A DNA stretch of 64,000 nucleotides from the NCBI GenBank assembly GCA_964484255.1, contig CAZAEH010000001.1, forward strand, positions 62,001 through 126,000. Reading direction: 5' to 3'. Origin of the DNA: UBA6215 sp964484255 (GTDB lineage Bacteria; Omnitrophota; Gorgyraeia; Pluralincolimonadales; Pluralincolimonadaceae). The position numbers and the translations under genes were made by a program. Positions 15,787 through 23,761 of this stretch are shown piece after piece; the stretch's first letter is position 1; every line of letters starts with the position of its first letter. The notes beneath the pieces are model-generated. The model saw only the letters and a program-made list of their open reading frames with translations, was not told where the DNA came from and did not search any database.

Positions 15787-16331
15787 TTCTCCTTTTTGCT
15801 GTATACGCAACCGCAGTAGTTTTGGCGGTAAAGCCCCGCCTCTTTTGACATGTCAACCGACTTTTTGAATCCGCTGTCCTTCTTGAAATCGGCGGTGTAG
15901 AACTTTAGCATATACATATCGGCTATCTCGGCGCCGAGCACGTTTATCTTCCCCGCATCCTTGTGCGGGCTGACACTCAGCGTCGTGGCGAAATACTCAA
16001 AACCGTTGGTCGCGGCGAACTGTGCCGTCCTGCCGAGCCTCATCCTGTAGCATACCTCGCAACGGTTCCCGCCTTCGGGTTCGTCCTGCAGTCCCGATGT
16101 TGCCCTGAACCACGCCTCGGATTCATACGGCGCCTTATAGAAGTTAAGGCCTATCTTCGCGGCATATCTTTCCGCATCATCGAGCCGCGCCCGGTACTCC
16201 TCCTCCGGATGGATGTTCGGGTTGTAGAAGAACAGCTCCACATTGAACTCATCCTTCAGGACTTCTACCGGGTAGGTGCAGCAAGGCGCGCAGCAGACAT
16301 GCAACAGTAATCTCGGTTTATTAGCAACCAC
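15783..16331 (-). CDS. queH: Epoxyqueuosine reductase QueH
   Basis: 182 residues. Reduces epoxyqueuosine in tRNA to queuosine, the last step of Q biosynthesis, using an Fe-S cluster. The family pattern is present: HVCCAPCC near the N-terminus, FFYNPNIHPEEEY, GGNRCEVCYRMRL, and a C-terminal YCGC. These cysteines match the QueH (DUF208) set of metal ligands. The start is a GTG at 16331; stop codons lie just upstream and no strong ribosome-binding site is visible. First gene of a five-gene operon down to 14034. Confidence 0.92.
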   Translation of the reverse strand: MVANKPRLLLHVCCAPCCTYPVEVLKDEFNVELFFYNPNIHPEEEYRARLDDAERYAAKIGLNFYKAPYESEAWFRATSGLQDEPEGGNRCEVCYRMRLGRTAQFAATNGFEYFATTLSVSPHKDAGKINVLGAEIADMYMLKFYTADFKKDSGFKKSVDMSKEAGLYRQNYCGCVYSKKEK

Positions 16332-16431
16332 GGGGATATTCTATTACTTTAAAGGGGAAAACTCAACCTGAAACGAACGCTTGCTTGACCTGCGTTTCCG
16401 CGCCAAAGAAAATTTCAGGCTGGCCCGGCCG

Positions 16432-17205
16432 TCAGATCTTTTTACCGATATAAAAAACATATCCGTAATACTGCTTGTATTTTGAATACAGCTCGGCTTC
16501 ATGCTTCATGTACCCGACAAAAGTCTCCGCAGTTTTATTTCCGGCGTTATCTTCCAAAAATGCTTTTTGTACCGCTTTTTGCGGGATAAAATATGTGTCC
16601 GTCCAGCATTCTTCAGGCAATATAAAAGCGGCGACAAGGCTATAACCGGTTTTTTGCATTATTGAGATATTATGCCCTATTGTACCCATTTCAGGGACAG
16701 CATCGACCCAAAACTTCTCGATCTCAGCGGGCCGTTCATCGGTAAACCATGACTCATACGTTAGAGCGATATAGCCGCCTTTTTTCAGGAAGCCTTTCCA
16801 ATAGTTCAGGCCCTTTTGAAAACCTATATTGGCGATAGCTCCTTCAGACCATATAACGTCGAATTTTTCATTCTGGAACGGTAAATTGTCCATTGAACCG
16901 ACGATGCCTTTTACCCTGTCCTGCAAACCGAGCTTTTCGGCATTTGCGTTAAACTTCGCGATAAAACCGGGAAATAGGTCAAGCCCGGTAATTGTCCCTT
17001 TTGTGTGTTGCGCAAGGACCATAGTCTGGCCGCCCGTTCCGCAAGCAAGGTCCGCGATCTCCAATTCATCTGAAAAATTGTCGATAAAACTTAACGCCCT
17101 GACAGTGGATTCGACGCTGCCGGGACCCTGCCGCTCCAGCCTTCCGAAATAATCACAAATTAACTTTGGATCAAAATCGTGAATTAACGCTTCGTCATTT
17201 TCCAA
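16432..17205 (-). CDS. Class I SAM-dependent methyltransferase
   Basis: 257 residues with the SAM-binding motif I LACGTGGQT (about residues 55-64), an acidic motif II (TGLDLFPGF) and the usual downstream IWSEGAIANIGF, LKKGGYIAL. It resembles UbiE/ubiquinone-type and small-molecule methyltransferases; the substrate cannot be told. The start is a TTG at 17205 with GGAG seven bases upstream; a nearby ATG at 17210 is out of frame. It neighbours the cassette-like island at 17269-19332 and may belong to it, but no attC-like site flanks it. Confidence 0.82.
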   Translation of the reverse strand: MENDEALIHDFDPKLICDYFGRLERQGPGSVESTVRALSFIDNFSDELEIADLACGTGGQTMVLAQHTKGTITGLDLFPGFIAKFNANAEKLGLQDRVKGIVGSMDNLPFQNEKFDVIWSEGAIANIGFQKGLNYWKGFLKKGGYIALTYESWFTDERPAEIEKFWVDAVPEMGTIGHNISIMQKTGYSLVAAFILPEECWTDTYFIPQKAVQKAFLEDNAGNKTAETFVGYMKHEAELYSKYKQYYGYVFYIGKKI

Positions 17206-17268
17206 TACATTTCTCCATCAAATTAGCCGGTATTTCGTATAAATTCACGCTTTAATGGCCCGGCGTTA

Positions 17269-17823
17269 CTATGTCTTCGCTCCTAAATAGAAGACCATGT
17301 TGTCGGACGGCCGGACTAAGATGATCTCGACCGCTGAGGGGTATGTGCTATGGAAACAGGCGCTCCAAAGATATATGAACATCTTATCAGATCGGATCTC
17401 GTCTTCCTTCGGGAACCACGAGATCTTCTCCCAACGCGAGTATCCTACAACAAAATCGACAGCCTTGCTTATAATCTCGGGCAATTGATCTCCGCGATAC
17501 CAGCTGACGCAAAATTCGTTTGGACCGGGCGTTAGCTCTGCGGGATCAACGTGGCTGATCTTGATGGCAAAGGCATCAAGATGATCGCCTGTGAATGATC
17601 GAGGAGATCGATAGCTGTAGATCACCTTCTCAATGCGGTCATCTCCCAGGTTGCACCAGTTCAACACAAAACGGACATCCTCGTTCTTTACGGAGTTGAT
17701 CTCTTCCTTATTACCGAATTGCATCTGGTATATGATGAGTCCGGAGAGCAAGAGAACGCCGAGGAGAGAGATTATTCCCCATGCGAGAAGAAGCCGTTTT
17801 ACTACAGAGGTGATCTTTTTCAT
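17269..17823 (-). CDS. Hypothetical membrane-anchored protein
   Basis: 184 residues with one N-terminal membrane helix (about 10-33, LLLAWGIISLLGVLLLSGLIIY) and an extracytoplasmic domain that is not recognised. The domain contains NEFCVSWYRGDQLPEIISKA and a short C-terminal strand region (EIILVRPSDNMVFYLG). AAAGGTGA precedes the ATG. Codon use (many GAT, AGA, ATC) looks different from the flanking operons, which fits acquisition with the neighbouring cassette-like genes. No function is proposed. Confidence 0.6.
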   Translation of the reverse strand: MKKITSVVKRLLLAWGIISLLGVLLLSGLIIYQMQFGNKEEINSVKNEDVRFVLNWCNLGDDRIEKVIYSYRSPRSFTGDHLDAFAIKISHVDPAELTPGPNEFCVSWYRGDQLPEIISKAVDFVVGYSRWEKISWFPKEDEIRSDKMFIYLWSACFHSTYPSAVEIILVRPSDNMVFYLGAKT

Positions 17824-17832
17824 TTCATCTGT

Positions 17833-18139
17833 TCACCTTTCTTTTTTATGTTTTTTCAATAACTCGCTAACTAAAATACCGTCAATAGTCATACCCTGAA
17901 TATTGCAATCAACTATCTTAACGTTCGACATATCAACCTTCCGGAAGGTGCTGTCGCACAACATAGCTTCCTCAATATCGCTAAGATTGATATTATGGAA
18001 CTTCGCTTTACTTAAAGTTCATATCATTAAAATCGGCTCCGGAAAGGTTTACATCGTGGAATTCGGATCCGGAAATATCCGCATGATCAGCCAGGTGCTT
18101 TCCGCATTTAATCGTCGGTTCCATTTTATTGTTTCTCAT
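17833..18139 (-). pseudogene. Pentapeptide-repeat protein gene, frameshifted
   Basis: An ATG at 18139 with AGGAGG upstream opens MRNNKMEPTIKCGKH, then pentapeptide-type repeats (ADISGSEFHDVNLSGADFND), and runs into a TAA at 18008-18010. One frame over, the repeat pattern resumes (KFHNINLSDIEEAMLCDSTF, then RKVDMSNVKIVDCNIQGM) and ends at a TGA at 17833. Removing one A from the AAA at 18014-18016 restores a single ORF of about 100 residues with NLSKAKFHNINLS across the junction. Pentapeptide repeats form right-handed beta-helices; some (Qnr-like) bind gyrase. Either a real pseudogene or a sequencing error. Confidence 0.7.
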
Positions 18140-18143
18140 ATTT

Positions 18144-18425
18144 CTATTTTCCTCCTGTAAAGGCCACGATTATTACGACAACCGCCGGCAAGAAGAGAAG
18201 CAACCAGCCGCCAAAGGCGACAAAGCGTCCAGGGGTTTTTCCGGTGATTGCACCTCGTCCGAACCCGACGCCCGTATAGGCACCCATGGCATCGCTGAAC
18301 CAGATACAGGCTAATGGGAGGATCAAGAAGATAGCAACACGCCAAGTCAATTCCGGACCATTGGTAAAATATGCAACCACCAGATACCCAAGGGCAATGA
18401 TTCCAGAGATAACCTTGCTTTTCAT
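18144..18425 (-). CDS. Small membrane protein
   Basis: 93 residues with three predicted membrane segments (about 5-20, 28-45 and 68-90) and a soluble loop MGAYTGVGFGRGAITGKTPGRF. The start at 18425 (MKSKVISGIIALGY) is used because the upstream in-frame extension reads through the attC-like repeat. It begins directly after the attC-like site at 18441-18513 and is followed 4 bases later by the pentapeptide-repeat gene. No known family recognised. Confidence 0.6.
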   Translation of the reverse strand: MKSKVISGIIALGYLVVAYFTNGPELTWRVAIFLILPLACIWFSDAMGAYTGVGFGRGAITGKTPGRFVAFGGWLLLFLPAVVVIIVAFTGGK

Positions 18426-18440
18426 TTTTCTATCTCTAAC

Positions 18441-18513
18441 TCTAACGATTGAGCTCAGCAAGTGCGACATAAAAACAGGATGCCGACGTAATCCGCTGAA
18501 GTGAAATGTTAGA
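18441..18513 (-). repeat. attC-like site c
   Basis: Minus-strand reading: core TCTAAC, spacer ATTTC, inner arm CTTCAGC, centre, inner arm GCTGAG, spacer CAATC, core GTTAGA (73 bp). The outer cores are exact reverse complements. The stop TAA of the upstream ORF (18509-18511) lies within the first core. The centre shares CGGC-TCCTGTTT with site b. An extra copy of TCTAAC is repeated directly next to the distal core (18435-18446). Confidence 0.7.
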
Positions 18514-18898
18514 AGTTCATTTTTTCCGAGTACCATTCATAAATGTATATTGTAATGATAATAGCTGCTAAAAATAACGGTGCCTCACCTAGGAAATTAG
18601 CTATTCCTGTTACTGCAATCCATTTAAAAAATACTAAAGACAAAAGCCCTAATACGTTTCCTGCGGCAAAGCAAAAAAACCCTACGATTGATTTATAAAA
18701 CAGGGCGATGTTCCCAACAAATGTCAATATTAGAGCTACGAATAGCATTATAATACCTACGATATTCGCTGTTCCTTTCCCCATTTCATATACTTCCGCA
18801 GGAACAGCAAATCTACTAAAAAAAGGATAAATAATCGCTGCTATTAAAAGAACTAAATGTGATACTAATAAATAATTAAAATATTTTTTTAAACTCAT
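18509..18898 (-). CDS. Small AT-rich membrane protein (cassette ORF)
   Basis: 129 residues with four predicted membrane helices (about 8-28, 45-63, 68-90 and 100-120), no recognised family. Strongly AT-rich codon use compared with the flanking operons. The ribosome-binding site AGGAGAGAA begins 2 bases after the core of site b, and the stop codon lies inside the core of site c. The gene therefore exactly fills one cassette of about 465 bp. No function proposed. Confidence 0.65.
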   Translation of the reverse strand: MSLKKYFNYLLVSHLVLLIAAIIYPFFSRFAVPAEVYEMGKGTANIVGIIMLFVALILTFVGNIALFYKSIVGFFCFAAGNVLGLLSLVFFKWIAVTGIANFLGEAPLFLAAIIITIYIYEWYSEKMNF

Positions 18899-18907
18899 TT
18901 CTCTCCT

Positions 18908-18981
18908 TCTAACGTTTGAACTCAGCGGGTGGACCCTTATAAACAGGACGCCGGGACAGTCCGCTGGAATAAAATGTTAAA
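18908..18981 (-). repeat. attC-like site b
   Basis: Minus-strand reading: core TTTAAC, spacer ATTTTA, inner arm TTCCAGCGG, variable centre, inner arm CCGCTGAGTT, spacer CAAAC, core GTTAGA (74 bp). The inner stem CAGCGG/CCGCTG pairs fully, then one C is unpaired on the 5' arm before pairing resumes, as expected for the extrahelical base of attC bottom-strand folding. Confidence 0.72.
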
Positions 18982-18985
18982 TGTT

Positions 18986-19261
18986 CTATTTCTGTTTTAT
19001 TAATTTATTTTTCACGATGACTAATATTGCTGCCACCGATAACGAGAAAATAATATCTATTAATAAATTTGGCGCTATAAAAGTACTTGAGAGCTCAGTA
19101 TCTGTAGTAAAATCTATTACGGTATCGTAATAAATAAACGGAAATCCAAGACTGATTGAATTGATTGGGTGTTTTGTTATACTGTATATAATCTCGCCTA
19201 CCAAAAGGACCGATGATAGCACCAATACTTGGATTATTGCTTTTGTTATATTGTTTTTCAT
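18986..19261 (-). CDS. Small AT-rich two-helix membrane protein (cassette ORF)
   Basis: 91 residues with two hydrophobic segments (about 8-27 and 64-84) separated by an aromatic loop (ISLGFPFIYYDTVIDFTTDTE); basic C-terminus KNKLIKQK. Start chosen at 19261, preceded by GGGAAGA; the in-frame extension upstream runs through site a. Low GC content. It lies between attC-like sites a and b as a cassette of about 365 bp. No recognised family. Confidence 0.62.
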   Translation of the reverse strand: MKNNITKAIIQVLVLSSVLLVGEIIYSITKHPINSISLGFPFIYYDTVIDFTTDTELSSTFIAPNLLIDIIFSLSVAAILVIVKNKLIKQK

Positions 19262-19272
19262 ATTAATCTTCC

Positions 19273-19332
19273 CATAATGATTGAACTCAGCGGGTGCGAG
19301 CAATACGAACTCCGCCGGAGTAAAATGCTAAA
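19273..19332 (-). repeat. attC-like site a (degenerate)
   Basis: Minus-strand reading: TTTAGC, ATTTTA, inner arm CTCCGGCGG, centre, CCGCTGAGTT, CAATC, ATTATG. The inner stem pairs with one bulged C, but both outer cores carry a substitution (TTTAGC for TTTAAC, ATTATG for GTTA-type), so it may no longer recombine well. It sits 62 bases after the tolC-like gene. Confidence 0.6.
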
Positions 19333-19394
19333 CTTTATTTTTGGATTAAGTCCTTAACTCAAAGTTTACATTGGGGTTAGGTGTTTGTAAAGGG

Positions 19395-20723
19395 CTATTT
19401 CATGCCTTGCGAGATGATACCCACGGACTTTTCGTACTTGGCGCGGGAGGTGAGGTAATCCGATATCGCGGAAGCACGGTTCTGTTTTGCGGAAACAAGC
19501 TGGGTCTCGGCGTCGGTCACTTCAATTATGGAACCGAGGCCCTCTTCGTAGCGCGCGTTCGCGATCTCAAGGTTCTCGGAGGACTGCTGCAGCAGCTTAC
19601 CCGTAACATCAAACCTCTCCTTCGCTTCCCCTAGGCCGAGCACCGCGTCCTGGACCTCGAGGGTTATCCTTAAGGACTCGTCTTCTATGGCGTATTGCGC
19701 CATCTTGAGGCTCGCCTGCGCGGCCTCGACCTGAGACTTCGTCCTGAAACCGTCAAACCACGGGAAATTCACCGAGATACCGGCATTCCAGCTCTTGACG
19801 TTGCCGACACCCTCGGTATCGGTATCGCTGACCTGCTGCGCGCCGGCCGCCGAGACGGTAGGCCAGTTGCCTTTCTTCTTGACCTCGAGGTCCGCCTGCG
19901 CCGCGCGCGCCTGCGCCTGCAGCTTGACGAGCTCTACACGGTTGTCCATGGCCGTCTTTAGCGCCTTGGCAAGATTTATCTCCTGCGATTCCGGCATGCC
20001 GTATTCCTCCACCGCGAAATCAGAGCTGTCCTTGTTGCCCATTACGTTATTCAGCGACGCCTTGGTGAGCTTGTAATCTTTTTCCGCGGTAACAAGGCTG
20101 AGCTTAGCATTGGAGACCTCGACTTCTGCTTTGGTGACATCATATCTCTGCCTGTAACCGACCTCAAAAAACCCTTCGGCCCTTTCCAAGTGCACCTGAG
20201 ACTGCTTAAGGTCCTCCCTCGCGACAGCAAGCATCAGCTGAGCCCTTAATACGGCATAATAGGCCTTCCTGGCCTCGAGTATCGTGTTCTCCTGCGCCTC
20301 AAGGAAAGCGCACTGCGCCGAGGTAAGGTTCTCTTTAGCGAGCTTTATGCTGTTGAGTGTCTTGCCGAAATCCCATATCAGCTGGCTTACCCCTGTGGAT
20401 TCCTGCGCGATATTGTAACGCTTGGCAAACCCTCCCATAGAGACCATCGCCTCGCTGTCCGGCCCGAGCGTTACCTTGGAGGTATCATAATGTGTATACC
20501 CTCCCGAGGTGGATACCTGAGGCATATATGCCGATTTTGCCGTCCCGACCATTGCCTTATAGAAATCCGAATTCCCCGCGGCTTCCTTAAGTTTCGGGTT
20601 GTTGGCAAGCGACGCCTTTACGCAGTCGTTAAGGGTCAAGACGGGTATTTCTTCCGGATAGCCCCAGGGCGCAGCCGCCAGCACAAGCGTCAATATGACT
20701 ATTATCTTACGTATAAGTGACAT
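19395..20723 (-). CDS. TolC-family outer-membrane efflux protein
   Basis: 442 residues with a signal peptide (ending GYPEE) and the two-fold repeated long alpha-hairpins of OEP/TolC proteins. Recognisable stretches are LTLNDCVKASLANNPKLKEAAGN, YAVLRAQLMLAVAREDL, NARYEEGLGSIIEVTDAE and QNRASAISDYLTSRAKYEKSVG. It provides the outer-membrane channel for the ABC/HlyD exporter encoded upstream. The ATG at 20723 overlaps the stop of the permease gene and has AGAGGA upstream. Last gene of the TetR-controlled operon. Confidence 0.92.
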   Translation of the reverse strand: MSLIRKIIVILTLVLAAAPWGYPEEIPVLTLNDCVKASLANNPKLKEAAGNSDFYKAMVGTAKSAYMPQVSTSGGYTHYDTSKVTLGPDSEAMVSMGGFAKRYNIAQESTGVSQLIWDFGKTLNSIKLAKENLTSAQCAFLEAQENTILEARKAYYAVLRAQLMLAVAREDLKQSQVHLERAEGFFEVGYRQRYDVTKAEVEVSNAKLSLVTAEKDYKLTKASLNNVMGNKDSSDFAVEEYGMPESQEINLAKALKTAMDNRVELVKLQAQARAAQADLEVKKKGNWPTVSAAGAQQVSDTDTEGVGNVKSWNAGISVNFPWFDGFRTKSQVEAAQASLKMAQYAIEDESLRITLEVQDAVLGLGEAKERFDVTGKLLQQSSENLEIANARYEEGLGSIIEVTDAETQLVSAKQNRASAISDYLTSRAKYEKSVGIISQGMK

Positions 20724-21835
20724 CACATAGTCCTCTTGAATGTCAGTGTTGCAAGGAAAAGCATGAGCGCCGTAAAACATGCCAGGAACAGCAGGTCGCC
20801 CCTGACCGCGGCGAAACCCGTGCCTTTCAATATCAAGGACTTAAGCGCGTGGACCGCGTAGGCCTCAGGGTTGACCGCCGCAAAAGCCCTGAGCCAGCCC
20901 GGCAGGCTCTCTATAGGATAAACCGCGCCGCTCGGGAAATAGAATATTACGTTCAGGAAGCCTATGGTGACACCGACAATACGCGGATGGTCCGCCCTTC
21001 CCAGGACCATGAATATCATGCTAAGAAGGCCAAGCGCCGTAAGCACTATGGTAAATACCAGCAGCGCAAATGACATCAGGCCGCCGGCAAGTTTTATCCC
21101 CGTTATGAACATACCTCCCATCATGACAAGAAAAGACATTATGGTCGTAATAAAAACACCGCTTATTATAGTCCCGACGACTATATCCATCCTGGTAAGC
21201 GGCGTCGACAGGTAGCTCTCATGTATGCCGAGGAACTTGTCCATCACGATGCTGAAAGCCCCCGTGAAAGTGGTCCCCATAAATATCGCCATGACTATTA
21301 TGCCGGGCACCAGTGACGCGTCATAATCGATCTTCTTGTAAAGTTCCACAGCCCTGAACTGCGTCTTCGCCAGCGTCAAGCGCACAGAGATATACTCCGA
21401 CTTCAGGTAGTTCATGGCGCGTGAGACGGCGCTGGATACCCCCGCGGCGGAAATGCTGTCGGTATTATCGAGGAAAAGTCCTATCTGGGGATTCACGTCC
21501 TTGACGACATCCTCGCTGAAGCGCGGCGGAATAATCAAGGCCCCCTTGTAAAAACCATTCTTAACCGCCTCTATCGCGGCCTTCTGGTCGGTCATCTTTG
21601 TTATGTCGAGCGTGCGCGGGCCGTCCCTTAACGCCTGCAGGAGCTCAGTGACGCGCCTGGCATAGGGGCCGTTATCCTGGTCGATGATGACAACGGGTAT
21701 GTGCTTGAGCTCGCCCTGGAAAGAGTTGCCCATTATAATAAGGTAGACCAAGGGCATGAGGATGCTCGCTATTATCACTATCGGGTTACGCGAGAACCTC
21801 CTAAGGTCCCTCTCTGTTATGGCTAACGCTCTCAT
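20723..21835 (-). CDS. ABC-2 type exporter permease
   Basis: 370 residues: one N-terminal membrane helix (about 20-38), a large extracytoplasmic domain (about 45-175) and five helices in the C-terminal half, the ABC-2 topology of YbhS/YhhJ-type exporters. Conserved bits: RFSRNPIVIIASILMPLVYLIIMGNSFQG at the start and FYFPSGAVYPIESLPGWLRAFAAVNPEAY near the end. Overlaps the ATPase gene by 4 bases (ATGA). One permease gene only, so it probably acts as a homodimer. Confidence 0.92.
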   Translation of the reverse strand: MRALAITERDLRRFSRNPIVIIASILMPLVYLIIMGNSFQGELKHIPVVIIDQDNGPYARRVTELLQALRDGPRTLDITKMTDQKAAIEAVKNGFYKGALIIPPRFSEDVVKDVNPQIGLFLDNTDSISAAGVSSAVSRAMNYLKSEYISVRLTLAKTQFRAVELYKKIDYDASLVPGIIVMAIFMGTTFTGAFSIVMDKFLGIHESYLSTPLTRMDIVVGTIISGVFITTIMSFLVMMGGMFITGIKLAGGLMSFALLVFTIVLTALGLLSMIFMVLGRADHPRIVGVTIGFLNVIFYFPSGAVYPIESLPGWLRAFAAVNPEAYAVHALKSLILKGTGFAAVRGDLLFLACFTALMLFLATLTFKRTM

Positions 21836-22842
21836 ACGCGCGCTCCCGGCATCTGTTTCGGCGCCCCGGCCCCGGAGAAGAAGTTCACCTTCTGGGCCTC
21901 TGTCTCCCTTATCGTCTTGCCCGTGTAGTGTATAAAGACATCCTCCAGGGATTGCTCGTGTATAGCAAGATAATCGATCGAGACGTTCATCTTCCTGAGT
22001 TCTTCGATTATCACCGGCATCGATTTGGCCGCATCCTCGACATAGACCCTTATGGCCTCGTCCTTCTCGGTAATGTTCTTGACGAAAGGCATCGCTTTAA
22101 GCTTCGCGTCGGCCTCGGGCGATAAATTGCCCAATGTCATTTCGATGATATCGAACCCGCCGATGCTCCTCTTGAGGTTGGACGGAGAATCGAGCACTAC
22201 TATCTTGCCGTAATCGACAATGGCTATCCTGTCGCATAGTACATCGGCCTCGTCCATGTAATGCGTGGTTATGAAAATGGTCAGTTTCGTCTCCCGGCGG
22301 ATCTTCTGCAGGAGTTCCCATATGACACGGCGCGACTGCGGGTCAAGGCCGGTCGTGGGTTCATCAAGGAAGAGTATATACGGCTTGTGTATCAGGCCGC
22401 GGGCTATCTCAAGGCGGCGCCTCATGCCTCCCGAATACGTCGCCACGAGGTCCTTCGCCCTGGCCGTCAAGCCTACAGTCTCCAGGAGGTATTTCATGCT
22501 CTCTTGGCGCTGTTTTTTCGGGATGTCGAAATACTTGCCGTAAATATCAAGGTTCTCCCACGCGGTAAGGTCGAGGTCGGAGGTCATCGCCTGCGAGACT
22601 ACGCCTATATTCCTCCTGACATGCGCCGGGCGCTTGACGACATCGATACCCCTGATACTCGCCTGCCCGGAAGTCGGCCTCACAAGGCACGTAAGGATCC
22701 TGTTCAGGGTCGTCTTACCGGCCCCATTGGGGCCTAAAAGGCCGAAGATCTCGCCCTCGTCGACGTTGAAACTTACGTCGTTGACGGCGATGACCGACGG
22801 GTACTTCTTTACTATATTATGCGCTTCTACCGCGTATGCCAT
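21832..22842 (-). CDS. ABC exporter ATP-binding protein
   Basis: 336 residues. Walker A GPNGAGKTT (about 37-45), signature YSGGMRRRLEIARGL, Walker B ILFLDEPTTGLDP and an H-loop TTHYMDEA. The C-terminal extension after residue 230 is typical of the drug/polysaccharide exporter (DrrA/YbhF-like) class. It energises the permease encoded downstream; together with the HlyD and TolC-like proteins it forms a three-component envelope-spanning pump. Substrate unknown. Confidence 0.93.
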   Translation of the reverse strand: MAYAVEAHNIVKKYPSVIAVNDVSFNVDEGEIFGLLGPNGAGKTTLNRILTCLVRPTSGQASIRGIDVVKRPAHVRRNIGVVSQAMTSDLDLTAWENLDIYGKYFDIPKKQRQESMKYLLETVGLTARAKDLVATYSGGMRRRLEIARGLIHKPYILFLDEPTTGLDPQSRRVIWELLQKIRRETKLTIFITTHYMDEADVLCDRIAIVDYGKIVVLDSPSNLKRSIGGFDIIEMTLGNLSPEADAKLKAMPFVKNITEKDEAIRVYVEDAAKSMPVIIEELRKMNVSIDYLAIHEQSLEDVFIHYTGKTIRETEAQKVNFFSGAGAPKQMPGARV

Positions 22843-22846
22843 ATTC

Positions 22847-23761
22847 TTATTCTTTGAACTCGACGGTTGCGGTCATGCCTTGCTTGAGCACGCCTTTCGG
22901 TTCGTCTATCTTCGTCTTTACCCTGTAAGTCTTTATGTCCTGCCTGCCGCGTTTTACGTCCCTCTGTGTCGCGAACTCGCCTTCGCTGTTTATCTCGGTA
23001 ACGCGACCTTTGAATTCCTGTCCGGGGAGCGAATCCACCCGTATGCTTACGATGTCACCCAACTTTATCCTGGAAACAGCCGTCTCCTCGACATCCACGC
23101 GTACCCATATATCTGACAGGTCAACTATTGTAAGTATCGTGGAGCCGATCGAGGCCATCTCGCCGGGTTCATATGCCCGGAGCGTCACTGCTCCGGAGAG
23201 CGTAGAATCTATCACCGTGTCCTCAAGATTTGTCTTTGCCACCTTGAGCGCGGCCTTCGACTGCTTTACGCTCGCTTCGGCGAGGGATTTTTGCGCCTCG
23301 GCGCCGTTCAAGTCGGCAACGGCGGTATCGTAGGCCGTCTTGGCCTTGTCCACGTCGTTCTGGGCGACAAGTTTCTTTTCCAGCAGTTTGCTGTTGCGGT
23401 CGAGGTCACGTTTAGTGTCCTCGATGCGTACCTTTACCTTTTCTATATCGGCCGCCGCGGTCAGCACATTCGCCCTTGCCACATCAAGATTTGCTTCGGC
23501 CTGTTCAAACTCGGCCTTTCTCTTCCGGTCATCGAGCACAATCGCCACTTCGCCGGCCTTGGCATAATCACCTTCACGGAACCTGACTTCGCTTATCCTT
23601 TCGGATATCTTTGGCGCCAGGTTCACCTCCGTGGCCTCTACGATCCCCGTAGTCTTGAATATCCCTTTCGGCAGGCGACGCGGCATTATGTAAAGAACTC
23701 CTGCGGCCAATACGGAAAGGGCCGCCAAAAGGATGATCACTTTTTTCAAATGTTTCTTCAT
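22847..23761 (-). CDS. HlyD-family periplasmic adaptor (membrane fusion protein)
   Basis: 304 residues: N-terminal membrane anchor (about 7-26), then the barrel-sandwich and lipoyl half-motifs (IVEATEVNLAPKISERISEV; VIDSTLSGAVTLRAYEPGEM), a long coiled-coil hairpin between them (residues 75-165) and a beta-barrel end (SDIWVRVDVEETAVSRIKLGD). It bridges the ABC permease to the TolC-like channel. Its ATG overlaps the tetR stop codon by 4 bases. Confidence 0.93.
   Translation of the reverse strand: MKKHLKKVIILLAALSVLAAGVLYIMPRRLPKGIFKTTGIVEATEVNLAPKISERISEVRFREGDYAKAGEVAIVLDDRKRKAEFEQAEANLDVARANVLTAAADIEKVKVRIEDTKRDLDRNSKLLEKKLVAQNDVDKAKTAYDTAVADLNGAEAQKSLAEASVKQSKAALKVAKTNLEDTVIDSTLSGAVTLRAYEPGEMASIGSTILTIVDLSDIWVRVDVEETAVSRIKLGDIVSIRVDSLPGQEFKGRVTEINSEGEFATQRDVKRGRQDIKTYRVKTKIDEPKGVLKQGMTATVEFKE

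Larger units (their letters stand above)
18441..19332 (-). mobile_element. Integron-like gene-cassette array (attC sites without an integrase in view)
   Basis: Three repeats of 60-74 bp in the same orientation alternate with single short ORFs on the minus strand: site a (19273-19332), ORF 18986-19261, site b (18908-18981), ORF 18509-18898, site c (18441-18513), then ORF 18144-18425. Each site starts and ends with complementary 7-base core boxes of the type RYYYAAC/GTTRRRY and has a second inner stem with one unpaired base. That is the attC architecture of integron cassettes. The stop codon of one ORF lies inside a core box, and ribosome-binding sites follow the cores. Flanking genes are ordinary chromosomal operons. 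No integrase gene is visible. Confidence 0.68.

Noticed and set aside
16364..16422. Inverted repeat (CAACCTGAAA with TTTCAGGCTG) after the methyltransferase gene, considered as another attC site
   Set aside because: The arms pair without the unpaired spacers and bulged base of attC sites, and one core box is missing. It is probably a loose hairpin.
17206..17268. GCCGG/CCGGC inverted repeat between the methyltransferase and the 17269 gene, considered as an attC remnant
   Set aside because: It has a TAAC-like left box but no GTTRRRY right box, and no similarity to the three attC-like sites.
19350..19381. CTTAAC ... GTTAGGT pair next to the cassette array, considered as an attachment site
   Set aside because: Only about 32 bp, too short for attC, and with no inner stem. 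Chance core-like boxes are common in AT-rich DNA.
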